Shown here: positions 9,001-16,328 of the stretch, one piece after another
How the letters are laid out: every line of letters begins with the position of its first letter
How positions within the stretch are numbered: position 1 is the first letter of the stretch
Assembly (NCBI GenBank): GCA_024408295.1
Contig: JAKSVE010000011.1
Coordinates: 1-32,986, forward strand
DNA from: Bacilli bacterium
GTDB taxonomy: Bacteria > Bacillota_I > Bacilli_A > RFN20 > CAG-826
Length of the DNA stretch: 32,986 nt
Reading direction: 5' to 3'
Position numbers and translations under genes: made by a program
The notes under the pieces: model-generated
The model's input: only the letters and a program-made list of their open reading frames with translations
The model's database searches: none
Told to the model about the DNA's origin: nothing

Positions 9001-10513
9001 TGAATTCCTTCTTCATTAAGACCGCGAGAGGGATGTCGTTACCCATCGCGACTAATTTTTCTTTTCCTTCCGATGCGATTGGGAGTATGCCCTCCATCAA
9101 TTCATCGTACGCGTATCCATATTTATTTTGTAAGAAATTGATGTCATATTCCGCCTTGGTCTCTTTTTCTTTTGGCAAGTCATCGATATTGATGATGCTC
9201 TCATTCCATTTTTTATACGGCTTAAGAGAAGCGTAATATTTCTTGATTTCATCATTTGAGATGATTCTTCCTGATTCCGTATCAACCAAAAGAATCTTGC
9301 CTGGTTCAAGTCTTCTCTTCTCTAGGATGTTGTCCTCTTCAATTGGGAGAGAACCCGTTTCGGAGAAGAGGATTAGATAATCGTCTTTTGTTACATAGTA
9401 TCTTGATGGTCTAAGGCCGTTTCTATCTAAAGATGCGCCGACCTTTGTGCCATCGGAGAAGATGATTGATGCCGGTCCATCCCAAGGTTCCTGGAATGTT
9501 GAATTGAACTGATAGAACGCCTTAAGATCTTCATCCATCGATTCATCCTTTTCCCATGGCTCTGGAATCATCATCATGATGGTTTCTTCAAGCGGTCTTC
9601 CATTGAGGTACATGAACTCAAGGAAGTTATCGAACATCGATGAGTCTGAGGATTCTTTTAAAATGATTGGTCTAACTTTCTCTAAATCTTCTTTGAAATG
9701 ATCTGATTTGAACAAACCTTCTCTTGCTTTGATGGAGTTGACGTTGCCTCTGATGGTGTTGATTTCGCCGTTGTGGCATAAGAAACGGTATGGGTGTGCT
9801 CTATCCCAGCTTGGGAATGTGTTGGTCGAGAAACGTGAGTGGACCAAAGCGATAGCGGTTTCCACTTTTGTGTCTTTCAAATCTAGATAGAAATCCTGAA
9901 CCTGGGTGGACACAAGCATGCCCTTATAGACGATGGTCTTGGATGAGAAGGAGCAGAAATACAGCTTTGAGTTAACTTTAAGGGCTCTTGACTCGATGAC
10001 TCTGCGTGCAATGTAGAGTTTTCTTTCGAAATCGATGCCGGCTTCAATGCCTTCTGGACGTTCAACAAACAATTGCTCCATGCATGGCATTGTCTTCAAA
10101 GCAGTTTTACCGATTCCGTATGTGTCATAAGGGATTCTTCTATAACCAAGAATCTTGATTCCTTCTTCCTCCATGACTTTGGCAATGAGTTCTTTTTCCT
10201 TCTCTCTTAAGCTCTCGTTTGGAGATAAGAATAGCTGACCAACTGCGTAGTCATATTCATTAGGAAGCTCGAAGCCCAAAATCTGGTTGCGGAAGAATTT
10301 GTCAGGAATCTGGAAAAGAATGCCCGCTCCATCACCTGAATTATCTTCTGCACCCGTGCCGCCTCTATGCTCTAAATGGATGAGGATGTTGAGAGCGTCT
10401 TTGATGGTCTTGTGAGATCTGATTCCTTTTATCTGAGCGATTGCGCCGATACCGCAGGCATCGTGTTCGTAACTTGGATCGTATAATCCTTGCTTTGCTG
10501 GATAATCTAACAT
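6035..10513 (-). CDS. gltB: Glutamate synthase large subunit GltB
   Basis: Converts glutamine plus 2-oxoglutarate to two glutamates, the second half of the GS-GOGAT cycle. At 1492 residues it is full length. It starts with a short propeptide and HDACGIG, giving Cys20 as the N-terminal nucleophile of the class II glutaminase domain (about residues 20-410). A central domain follows, then the FMN/2-oxoglutarate barrel with SGYDGGTGASPRTS near residue 1040 and the 3Fe-4S cysteines in MRVCNLNTCPMG near 1120. The C-terminal glycine-repeat beta-helix contains GNAGNSFGAFL and GDANDYLGKSLCGGKI. The start has a strong SD (AGGAGG). It is preceded eleven bases away by the ANTAR regulator and coupled to gltD. 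No frameshift is seen. Confidence 0.97.
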   Translation of the reverse strand: MLDYPAKQGLYDPSYEHDACGIGAIAQIKGIRSHKTIKDALNILIHLEHRGGTGAEDNSGDGAGILFQIPDKFFRNQILGFELPNEYDYAVGQLFLSPNESLREKEKELIAKVMEEEGIKILGYRRIPYDTYGIGKTALKTMPCMEQLFVERPEGIEAGIDFERKLYIARRVIESRALKVNSKLYFCSFSSKTIVYKGMLVSTQVQDFYLDLKDTKVETAIALVHSRFSTNTFPSWDRAHPYRFLCHNGEINTIRGNVNSIKAREGLFKSDHFKEDLEKVRPIILKESSDSSMFDNFLEFMYLNGRPLEETIMMMIPEPWEKDESMDEDLKAFYQFNSTFQEPWDGPASIIFSDGTKVGASLDRNGLRPSRYYVTKDDYLILFSETGSLPIEEDNILEKRRLEPGKILLVDTESGRIISNDEIKKYYASLKPYKKWNESIINIDDLPKEKETKAEYDINFLQNKYGYAYDELMEGILPIASEGKEKLVAMGNDIPLAVLMKKEFNLFQFFKQRFAQVTNPPIDSIRESIVMSSAVYLGSEGNMLNPTSANAKRVRLSSPILTKEQFYKVKKLYSTKKIKVDVISICYDHEKESMSEALERIFIECDIKINSGASILILSDRNQNGIAIPSLLVSSAVHQHLIRCSKRTHVSIVLEAGEPREIHHYATLIGYGVNAIYPYLVYETIEQYIKRGYIKVDAKTALCNYVDTVTKSITKITSKMGISTIQSYLGAQIFECIGLNDAFVNQYFTNTPASLGGIGIKEIEANTISLYKKALARKDDILLSTGLHGYRKNNHDHIYDPLTVIHLQNACKTGDYQEYKLFSSLLEDKVINIRDTLKLNYASPISLDEVESVESIVQRFKTGAMSYGSISKSAHECMAIAMNRLHAKSNTGEGGEDRDRYYGNTEEVNRCSAIKQVASGRFGVTIEYLTNAKEIQIKMAQGAKPGEGGQLPGGKVYPWIAKARHSTPGVSLISPPPHHDIYSIEDLAQLIFDLKNANRDARISVKLVAESGIGTISAGVVKAGANTILISGYDGGTGASPRTSIYNAGIPWEIGLAETHQTLVMNGLRDRVRVETDGKLLTGRDVAIAILLGAEEFGFATGPLIAMGCIMMRVCNLNTCPMGIATQDENLIKNFKGKPEYVMNFMKFIATELREYMSLLGFRTIDEMVGHSELLSLKDEYKDKLNVDKLLFNAQVLNKDATFKAYKQNDLSGTVDSRVLLPLCKEAMEGKMSKKIDLEISNVNRAFGTMLSNEITKLYGKDGLSEDSIIISCKGNAGNSFGAFLTKGIKIVVTGDANDYLGKSLCGGKIIVIPSKKSSFKPEANIICGNVALYGATDGECYLEGIAGERFAIRNSGAKVVALGCGQHGCEYMTGGTTLILGNIGRNFGAGMSGGVAYIYGLHNKVNVNTELSSILPLDEKDEVIVKDMIQKHIDNTNSKYVRDIQLNFDKNQFFKVLPNDYAKIVSFIEQFKEAGDPNPEMSGFTKFMEGK

Positions 10514-10524
10514 GTTGAGCCTCC

Positions 10525-11121
10525 TTAGTTTTTGTATTCAACGATGATTGATTGTGCCGCTTCCTTTTTGGTCATGCGTTCATTCATCGCTTTTCTTTCA
10601 ATGATGTGATGCGCCTCATCTTCGCTGATGGACCTACGCTTCATCAGTATGATTTTGGCTTCGTTTACTAGCTGTATTTCTTTTATCTTTTCCTTTAATG
10701 ACACCTCAGATGAGGAGCGTTTCTTGAGGCTTGCTAGCTTTTGCCTGGTCAGACATAAGATTTTCAATGATTGTGTGAACAACGAAGAAGGAGTTGGTTT
10801 TGCAAGGGTAATGATGCCTAACTCGTTTGTTTTATCGAACAATTCATCGTATTGATCCGATTTTGCGAGAAGGATGATTCCAACTTCGTGCTGATCGTTT
10901 ATTTCTAGAGCCAGATTTAATCCTGATTCATGCTCTAGAGGGGCGTTGATGATGACGACATCAAAATGCCTCTCAAGCAGCAGACGTCTAGCGTTCATTG
11001 GATCGCTAGTGATTGTCGGCGTGTTGATTTGAGGGTTATCTATTAGATTTTTAGTTATGGCCTGCGTGATGCTCTGATGTGAACAGATTATCAGCACGTC
11101 ATATCTGACCTCTTTAAGCAT
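10525..11121 (-). CDS. ANTAR-domain antitermination regulator with pseudo-receiver (NitR/GlnR-like)
   Basis: A 198-residue two-domain protein. Residues 5-120 look like a response-regulator receiver (VLIIC..., FDVVIINAPLEHESG, IILLAKSD, LAKPTPSS), but Asn59 sits where the phosphorylatable Asp should be. The acidic pair after the first strand is replaced by Cys-Ser, so classical phosphorylation is unlikely. Residues 125-140 form a coiled linker. Residues 141-195 match the ANTAR RNA-binding domain (VNEAKIILMKRRSISEDEAHHIIERKA...KKEAAQSII). ANTAR proteins bind nascent RNA and prevent termination. A related regulator lies between glnA and glutamate synthase genes in Clostridium saccharobutylicum, the same order as here. 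SD GGAG precedes the start. The likely targets are the two leader terminators at 12072-12126 and 12322-12368; this is inference. Confidence 0.88.
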   Translation of the reverse strand: MLKEVRYDVLIICSHQSITQAITKNLIDNPQINTPTITSDPMNARRLLLERHFDVVIINAPLEHESGLNLALEINDQHEVGIILLAKSDQYDELFDKTNELGIITLAKPTPSSLFTQSLKILCLTRQKLASLKKRSSSEVSLKEKIKEIQLVNEAKIILMKRRSISEDEAHHIIERKAMNERMTKKEAAQSIIVEYKN

Positions 11122-11139
11122 TACTCGTCTCCAGATTTT

Positions 11140-12057
11140 TTATTTTCCTGATATTGTTTTTAAGATATCGCTATATAGCATGTAGAAATTTGAGGAGTAG
11201 GCGATTCCTTTGATTGTGATATTTCCCTCACACTCAACCGTGTTCTCAAATGATGCGGATTGGTTTGTAAGATATTTTCTGATTGTTTCGAATCCAGCTT
11301 TTAGGTTGTTATAGTATTCGATTGTCTTTTCGCCTGGATTTGAGATGCCGATGACTTGGATTGAAGGGGCTTCGTTTTCAATTGGTGAGGAGGAGAAGTC
11401 TGCTTCTAGTCCGTTCATTGCTGCCATAGTCTTGGTAACAGATTCGAATGTGATTGAATTCTCGGCTGCGTTTAAAGCGGTGGTTGGCGATAAGCAGATT
11501 GCGTTTTGTCCAGGACCAATCGCGTGGAATGATCCGCAGGTCTCAATCTCCATCTCTAAGAGGTTAAGACAAATGTCTCTTCTTATCTTTTCGCCTTTAT
11601 CTAGCGGAGCGATATCCATCAATGATGCTTTGTCGTATGGGATCTTGGTGTTATTGCCTTCATCATCAAGTTTGAAAGCGTAGAACTCGAAACGCTGGAA
11701 GAAGTGGATGTTATCTAATCCTGTTTCTTCAACTGTATTCTTGAGTTCTTTTCTTGGTGATAGTAGATCGTTAGCTGAGATATCGCAGAACATTCTGATG
11801 ACTCGTCCCTGAGAAGGTCTCCACGGAAGAAGCGATATGGTGTTTGGGTCTGGATATAGAGTAATTTTCTTTGCCTTTTCATATCCTGAGATAGAAGTGG
11901 AATCAATCTTGAAACCCTCATCGAATGCCTTTGACAATTCGTTAGGCATGATTGAGATGTTCTTCTGATTACCATTCAAATCACAGAACACTAGACGTAT
12001 GAATTTAACGTCCTCTTCGTTTACGTAAGCTAAGACATCATTCTTTGTGTATTTCAT
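11140..12057 (-). CDS. Catalytically dead, C-terminally truncated glutamine synthetase-like protein
   Basis: First gene of the gltBD operon, 305 residues against about 440 for type I glutamine synthetase. The N-terminal half aligns to GSI throughout: MKYTKNDVLAYVNEEDVKFIRLVFCD, FKIDSTSISGY, TLYPDPNTISLLPW, FEFYAFKLDDEG, MDIAPLDKGEKIRRDICLNLLEME. Key metal and substrate ligands are lost. The first Glu of GPEPEF is Arg122 (only Glu124 remains), HHEVAPGQHE has become FHAIGPGQNA (Ala179, Asn185, Ala186), and the FGVNGSGMH motif is replaced. The C-terminal active-site half is absent, and only about 60 unrelated-looking residues follow. The frame is open, the SD (GGAGG) is good, and the ANTAR gene begins right after it. 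It therefore looks like a maintained gene, perhaps a glutamine or nucleotide sensor or a partner of GS or of the ANTAR protein. Function unknown. Confidence 0.88.
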   Translation of the reverse strand: MKYTKNDVLAYVNEEDVKFIRLVFCDLNGNQKNISIMPNELSKAFDEGFKIDSTSISGYEKAKKITLYPDPNTISLLPWRPSQGRVIRMFCDISANDLLSPRKELKNTVEETGLDNIHFFQRFEFYAFKLDDEGNNTKIPYDKASLMDIAPLDKGEKIRRDICLNLLEMEIETCGSFHAIGPGQNAICLSPTTALNAAENSITFESVTKTMAAMNGLEADFSSSPIENEAPSIQVIGISNPGEKTIEYYNNLKAGFETIRKYLTNQSASFENTVECEGNITIKGIAYSSNFYMLYSDILKTISGK

Positions 12058-12071
12058 ATTTGCTTACCTCC

Positions 12072-12126
12072 AAAAAATAAAAAACAGGCGCTCAAAGGGT
12101 GCAAAAACCCTGATCGTGAACGCCTT
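12072..12126 (-). terminator. Leader terminator (attenuator) of the GS-like/ANTAR/gltBD operon
   Basis: On the minus strand, AAGGCGTTCA (from 12126) pairs with TGAGCGCC (ending at 12087). Inside is a second stem AGGGT / ACCCT closed by a six-base loop TTTTGC, with a five-base bulge between the stems. It is followed at once by GTTTTTTATTTTTT and then the SD of the GS-like gene. No gene lies upstream on this strand, so the hairpin can only act on this operon's own leader. Confidence 0.85.
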
Positions 12127-12171
12127 TGTTCCCCTCTATATTACCATGAATGCATAGATAAATTCCATAGT

Positions 12172-12201
12172 ATATTACATAGTAATAAAGCGAATTGCTA
12201 A
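12172..12201 (-). promoter_or_regulatory. Possible promoter of the GS-like/ANTAR/gltBD operon
   Basis: Weak hexamers TTAGCA (12196-12201) and TAATAT (12172-12177) with an 18-base spacer, four of six matches each. This would start a leader of about 107 bases that contains a small hairpin (12144-12157) and the terminator at 12072-12126. Confidence 0.35.
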
Positions 12202-12253
12202 ATTTTATAAAATATTTATATTTTATATTCTCTGCGTTTTTTCTTTTTTTATG

Positions 12254-12267
12254 TGAAAGTGCTTACA
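12254..12267. promoter_or_regulatory. Candidate operator TGAAAGTGCTTACA upstream of glnN
   Basis: Imperfect palindrome twelve bases upstream of the glnN -35 box, in the divergent glnN/gltB region. It differs from the CcpA cre pattern by one base. Closely related sites lie at 24132, 24176 and 25982. Its centre lies 43.5 bases before the -10 box, the same distance as at the purE promoter. Confidence 0.45.
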
Positions 12268-12279
12268 CCTTTTGAGTTG

Positions 12280-12309
12280 TTGACAACCCTTTTCTTGTCC
12301 CCCTAAAAT
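12280..12309 (+). promoter_or_regulatory. Sigma-A promoter of glnN-amt
   Basis: Consensus TTGACA (12280-12285), an 18-base spacer, and TAAAAT (12304-12309). The -35 region sits in the small palindrome GTTGACAAC. Transcription should start near 12316, just before the leader terminator. Confidence 0.75.
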
Positions 12310-12321
12310 GTTGGCACATAA

Positions 12322-12368
12322 GGCAATGGGGCCACTATGTATTTGCATAGGCCTCATTGCCCTTTTTT
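12322..12368 (+). terminator. Leader terminator (attenuator) of glnN
   Basis: GGCAATGGGGCC (12322-12333) pairs with GGCCTCATTGCC (12350-12361) through twelve pairs including one G-T. An inner TATG/CATA stem carries the hexaloop TATTTG (12340-12345). Six T residues follow (12363-12368). The hairpin lies between the promoter and the glnN SD, with no gene upstream on this strand, so it should attenuate glnN-amt transcription unless antitermination occurs. It is also why the glnN start must be downstream of it. Confidence 0.9.
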
Positions 12369-12388
12369 CGTTAATAGGAGAAGAAAAA

Positions 12389-14473
12389 ATGAAACAAGTT
12401 CAGGACTACTTCGGTTGTAACGTCTTCAATGACAAAGAGATGAAGATGAGATTGTCATCAGATGTTTACAAGAAACTCAAGAAGACAATCATTGATGGAA
12501 AGGAACTCGACATCAGCGTCGCTAACTCAGTTGCTCAGGCAATGAAGGAATGGGCGATCGAAAAAGGAGCCACACACTACACGCACTGGTTCCAGCCAAT
12601 GACAGGTATTACCGCAGAAAAGCATGACGGTTTCATCTCTCCAGAAGATGACTCAAGAGTCATCATGGAATTCAAGGGAAAGGAATTGGTCAAGGGTGAG
12701 CCAGACGCATCATCATTCCCAAGCGGTGGCTTAAGAGCAACATGCGAGGCAAGAGGATATACAGCATGGGACCCAACCAGCTTTGCATTCATCAAAGGTA
12801 AGACATTATGCATTCCAACCGCCTTCTGTTCATATGGCGGTGAGGCACTCGATAAGAAGACACCTCTTTTAAGATCCATGCAGGCTTTGAATAAGCAGGC
12901 AGTAAGAGTTGCAAAGCTCTTCTCAAGCGAGGTTGAAACTGTTAGAACAACAGTCGGACCAGAACAGGAATATTTCTTGGTCGACAAGGAAATCTACAAC
13001 AAGCGCAAGGACTTGATCTATACAGGCAGAACAGTCTTCGGCGCTCTCCCTCCAAAAGGCCAGGAATTAGATGATCACTATTTCGGCGCTATCAAGCCAA
13101 GAGTCCAGGAATTCATGGATGAACTCAACGAAGAACTTTGGAAATTGGGCATCTTAGCAAAGACAGAACACAATGAAGTTGCACCTGCTCAGCACGAGCT
13201 TGCCCCAATCTTCTCAACAACAAATATCGCTGCAGATCACAACCAAATCACCATGGAAATCATGAAAAAAGTTGCTGATAAGCATGGTTTAGTGTGCCTT
13301 TTGCACGAAAAACCATTCAAGGGAGTCAATGGTTCAGGTAAGCATAACAACTGGTCAATCTCAACAAATACAGGCGTTAACTTACTAGAACCAGGCGACA
13401 CACCAGCAGAAAACGCACAGTTCCTCTTGTTCTTGGTTTCTGTCATCAAGGCAGTCGATGACTATCAGGACTTATTAAGAATTTCAGTTGCTTCAGCAAA
13501 CAACGATTTCCGTTTAGGCGCTAACGAAGCACCTCCAGCAATCATCTCAATCTTCCTTGGAAGCGAATTACAGGCTGTCCTCGATTCAATCGAAACAGAC
13601 ACACCTCTTGAGAAGCATGGTAAGTCATTCTTAAGAATCGGCGCTGATGTCTTACCTCCATTACCAAAAGACACAACAGACAGAAATAGAACATCACCAT
13701 TTGCTTTCACCGGAAACAAGTTTGAGTTCAGAGCTCTTGGTTCATCTGATTCAATCAGCTGCGCAAATATCATGCTCAATACAGCGGTTGCAGAATCACT
13801 CAGACAGTTTGCTGATGAATTAGAAGGCGCATCTGATTTCAACGCAGCTTTAAACGCTCTCATCAAAAAGACCATCGTCGAACACAAGCGTATCATCTTC
13901 AACGGCAACGGATACGATGATTCATGGATCGAAGAAGCATCAAAGAGAGGCTTACTCAACTTGAAGTCAACCCCAGAGGCTCTTCCATATTACCTTGCTG
14001 CAAAGAACGTTAAGCTCTTCACATCACACGACGTCTATACAGAAAGCGAGATCAACGCTAGATACTTAATTGGTCAGGAACACTATTCAAAGGTCGTCAA
14101 CATCGAAGCATTAACCGTTGTTGATATGCTCGACAAGGATTATTTGCCAGCAATTTCCAGCTATTCCAAGAAATTGGTCGATGCTGCAATCGCTAAGGCA
14201 TCCGTTGGAATTCCTGCAGATTATGAATTAGAAACCGCAAAGATCCTATCTAGTGGTTTAAGCGAAGCAATCGCTTGCGAGAAGGAACTCAAGGCTGCAA
14301 TCGCTGAGGCTCAGGCAGAAGAGAATCCAGAGAAGAAGTCAATGTTATACAGAAACAGTGTCTTGGTTCTCATGGAGAAAGTCAGAAACATCATCGATAC
14401 ATTAGAAGGCAGCGTTGAAGAATCTGCATGGCCAGTTCCAAGCTACGGCGACTTATTATACGGCGTTAGATAA
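12389..14473 (+). CDS. glnN: Glutamine synthetase type III (GSIII)
   Basis: Makes glutamine from glutamate, ammonia and ATP. The 694-residue length and motifs are those of the GSIII family: [11 protein letters not shown] near residue 190, [18 protein letters not shown] near 260, [14 protein letters not shown] near 310, [20 protein letters not shown] near 372, and [23 protein letters not shown] near 430. All active-site motifs are intact, so this is the working synthetase of the region, in contrast to the dead GSI-like protein encoded divergently. I use ATG 12389 ([10 protein letters not shown]), preceded by AGGAG at 12376-12380. The frame stays open 27 codons further upstream to 12308, but that stretch encodes the leader terminator. 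Codon use is strongly biased to C-ending codons, as expected for high expression. It is followed 23 bases later by amt. Confidence 0.95.
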   Translation: MKQVQDYFGCNVFNDKEMKMRLSSDVYKKLKKTIIDGKELDISVANSVAQAMKEWAIEKGATHYTHWFQPMTGITAEKHDGFISPEDDSRVIMEFKGKELVKGEPDASSFPSGGLRATCEARGYTAWDPTSFAFIKGKTLCIPTAFCSYGGEALDKKTPLLRSMQALNKQAVRVAKLFSSEVETVRTTVGPEQEYFLVDKEIYNKRKDLIYTGRTVFGALPPKGQELDDHYFGAIKPRVQEFMDELNEELWKLGILAKTEHNEVAPAQHELAPIFSTTNIAADHNQITMEIMKKVADKHGLVCLLHEKPFKGVNGSGKHNNWSISTNTGVNLLEPGDTPAENAQFLLFLVSVIKAVDDYQDLLRISVASANNDFRLGANEAPPAIISIFLGSELQAVLDSIETDTPLEKHGKSFLRIGADVLPPLPKDTTDRNRTSPFAFTGNKFEFRALGSSDSISCANIMLNTAVAESLRQFADELEGASDFNAALNALIKKTIVEHKRIIFNGNGYDDSWIEEASKRGLLNLKSTPEALPYYLAAKNVKLFTSHDVYTESEINARYLIGQEHYSKVVNIEALTVVDMLDKDYLPAISSYSKKLVDAAIAKASVGIPADYELETAKILSSGLSEAIACEKELKAAIAEAQAEENPEKKSMLYRNSVLVLMEKVRNIIDTLEGSVEESAWPVPSYGDLLYGVR

Positions 14474-14496
14474 TCTACGCCCGGAAGGAGAGAATT

Positions 14497-16254
14497 ATGG
14501 GTTTTGAAATTTGGTTTCTTATAGGCGCCGCATTCGTCTTCTTCATGCAGGCTGGCTTTGCAATGGTAGAGACAGGCTTTACTAGAGCAAAGAACGCCGG
14601 AAATATCATCATGAAGAACTTGATGGACTTCTGTATCGGAACAGTGGTCTTCACACTTCTCGGCGCTGGACTTATGTTAGGTGAAGATGCTTTGGGTGGA
14701 TTTATCGGACTTCCAACAATGAACATTTTCACCGACTTCACAAACTTTGATTGGTCAAACTTTGTTTTCAACCTTGTCTTCTGTGCAACAGCAGCAACAA
14801 TCGTCTCTGGCTCAATGGCAGAGAGAACAAAGTTCCTCTCATACTGCGTCTACTCAGCTGTTATCTCATTGGTCGTTTATCCAATCGAGGCTCACTGGGT
14901 TTGGGGCTCTGGCTGGCTTTCACAGTTAGGCTTCATTGACTTTGCTGGATCAGCAGCAATTCACTCTGTTGGCGGTATCGTCGCCCTTATCGGTGCTATC
15001 ATGGTTGGACCAAGACTTGGTAAGTACGTAAGGGATAAAGAAACAGGAAAAGTCACTAAAATCAATGCAATTCAAGGCCATTCTATCACTTTAGGTGCAT
15101 TGGGATGCTTCATTCTCTGGTTTGGATGGTATGGCTTTAACGGCGCTGCAGCAAAAGATCTTTCACAGCTTGGTATGATTTTTGCAACAACCACAATCGC
15201 TCCATCAGTAGCAACTGTTGCAACACTCTTATATACATGGATTAAGAATGGTAAGCCTGATGTCTCCATGTGTTTAAATGCTGGCCTTGCCGGTTTAGTT
15301 GGCATCACTGCTGGCTGTTCAAACGTCGACTGCATCGGCGCTACAATCATCGGTTTAGTCTCAGGCTTATTATGCACAATATCAGTTGAAGTCTTGGATA
15401 CAAAACTCCATATCGATGACCCAGTCGGTGCTGTTTCCGTTCACTTTGTGAATGGTGTTTGGGGCACAATCGCTGCAGGCTTGTTCTCAACATCAACTGC
15501 AATCGTTGGAGTTGATGCAACTAATAATCCGGTCTTTGCAGCAGATGGACCAATCTATGCTTTGATCCATGGCACATCATTCGGAGATGGTATGTCCGTC
15601 TTAGGAATCCAGGCATTAGGTATCTTGACTATTCTTGCATGGGCAGGAATCACAATGTTCTTAACCTTCTTCGTGATCAAAAAGACAATCGGATTAAGAG
15701 CATCTGCAGAAGAAGAAATCAAGGGTCTTGATGTCACTGAGCACGGCTTAGTCTCTGCTTATGATGGCTTCGCAATGGTTCCTGAACATCTTGACTACGG
15801 ACCAGAAGCAATTGCAGTTACAGGAGATGTCCCTGCATCTGAAGCGATTGAAGTAAACGTCATGCCTAATGTTGATAATATCCAGCCTGGTGATAAGACA
15901 ATCACAAAGGTTGAGATCATCACGAAGGAAAGAATGCTTGAGCCATTGAAGAACGCTTTGATGGAAATCGGCATCACTGGCATGACAGTCTCCCACGTTA
16001 TGGGATGCGGCATCCAGAAGGGCGCTCCTGAGTTCTATCGTGGAGTTAAGGTTGAACCAACTTTGCTTCCAAAAATTCAGGTTGAAGTCGTCATTGGAGA
16101 AATCGCACCATCCAAAGTTGTTGAGGCAGCTAGGAAAGTTCTCTACACCGGACACGTTGGAGACGGAAAGATCTTCATCTACAATGTGCTTGATGTTGTT
16201 AAGGTGAGAACCGGAGAAACAGGTGTAGCTGCATTAGTCGGCGACAATTCATAA
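14497..16254 (+). CDS. amt: Ammonium transporter fused to a C-terminal PII (GlnB/GlnK) domain
   Basis: A 585-residue membrane protein. Residues 1-410 are an Amt/MEP channel: FVFFMQAGFAMVETGFTRAKNAGNI in the first helix, YPIEAHWVWGSGWL near residue 128, and the two pore histidines in SAAIHSVGG (near 153) and DDPVGAVSVHFVNGVWGT (near 315). After an acidic linker, residues 470-580 form a complete PII domain: ITKVEIITKERMLEPLKNAL, then a T-loop region QKGAPEFYRGVKVEPTLLPK that keeps the tyrosine of FYRG, then EVVIGE and a GDGKIFIYNVLDVVKVRTGE end. PII proteins normally plug Amt as separate trimers in response to ATP/ADP and 2-oxoglutarate; here sensor and channel are one chain. SD GGAAGGAG precedes the start. 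Co-transcribed with glnN. Confidence 0.93.
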   Translation: MGFEIWFLIGAAFVFFMQAGFAMVETGFTRAKNAGNIIMKNLMDFCIGTVVFTLLGAGLMLGEDALGGFIGLPTMNIFTDFTNFDWSNFVFNLVFCATAATIVSGSMAERTKFLSYCVYSAVISLVVYPIEAHWVWGSGWLSQLGFIDFAGSAAIHSVGGIVALIGAIMVGPRLGKYVRDKETGKVTKINAIQGHSITLGALGCFILWFGWYGFNGAAAKDLSQLGMIFATTTIAPSVATVATLLYTWIKNGKPDVSMCLNAGLAGLVGITAGCSNVDCIGATIIGLVSGLLCTISVEVLDTKLHIDDPVGAVSVHFVNGVWGTIAAGLFSTSTAIVGVDATNNPVFAADGPIYALIHGTSFGDGMSVLGIQALGILTILAWAGITMFLTFFVIKKTIGLRASAEEEIKGLDVTEHGLVSAYDGFAMVPEHLDYGPEAIAVTGDVPASEAIEVNVMPNVDNIQPGDKTITKVEIITKERMLEPLKNALMEIGITGMTVSHVMGCGIQKGAPEFYRGVKVEPTLLPKIQVEVVIGEIAPSKVVEAARKVLYTGHVGDGKIFIYNVLDVVKVRTGETGVAALVGDNS

Positions 16255-16263
16255 AAAACCAAA

Positions 16264-16302
16264 AAAAGTGCTCCAGCAAGACCATCGAGTTGGAGCGCTT
16301 TT
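16264..16302 (+). terminator. Terminator hairpin between amt and purF
   Basis: AAAGTGCTCCA (16265-16275) pairs with TGGAGCGCTTT (16291-16301), extended by two more pairs, with a T run TTTTG behind. No convincing promoter lies between it and purF, so purF may depend on readthrough. Confidence 0.75.
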
Positions 16303-16328
16303 GCCTAATAAGCAAAGAGGAATGTAAT

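Noticed and set aside
11140-12057. Reading the GS-like gene as a recent frameshifted pseudogene
   Set aside because: No remnant of the GS C-terminal half follows; the ANTAR gene starts 18 bases later, and several separate active-site positions are changed by substitution, not by one break.
12058-12240. Canonical ANTAR dual-hexaloop RNA motif in the leaders
   Set aside because: Small hairpins exist (for example 12144-12157), but their loops are the wrong length or lack A at 1 and G at 4, so I do not call the motif.
12308-12388. 27-codon N-terminal extension of glnN
   Set aside because: It is the leader terminator and part of the promoter; the SD and family N-terminus point to ATG 12389.
16290-16328. 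13-codon upstream extension of purF
   Set aside because: It begins inside the terminator stem and would put extra residues before the propeptide; ATG 16329 has the SD.
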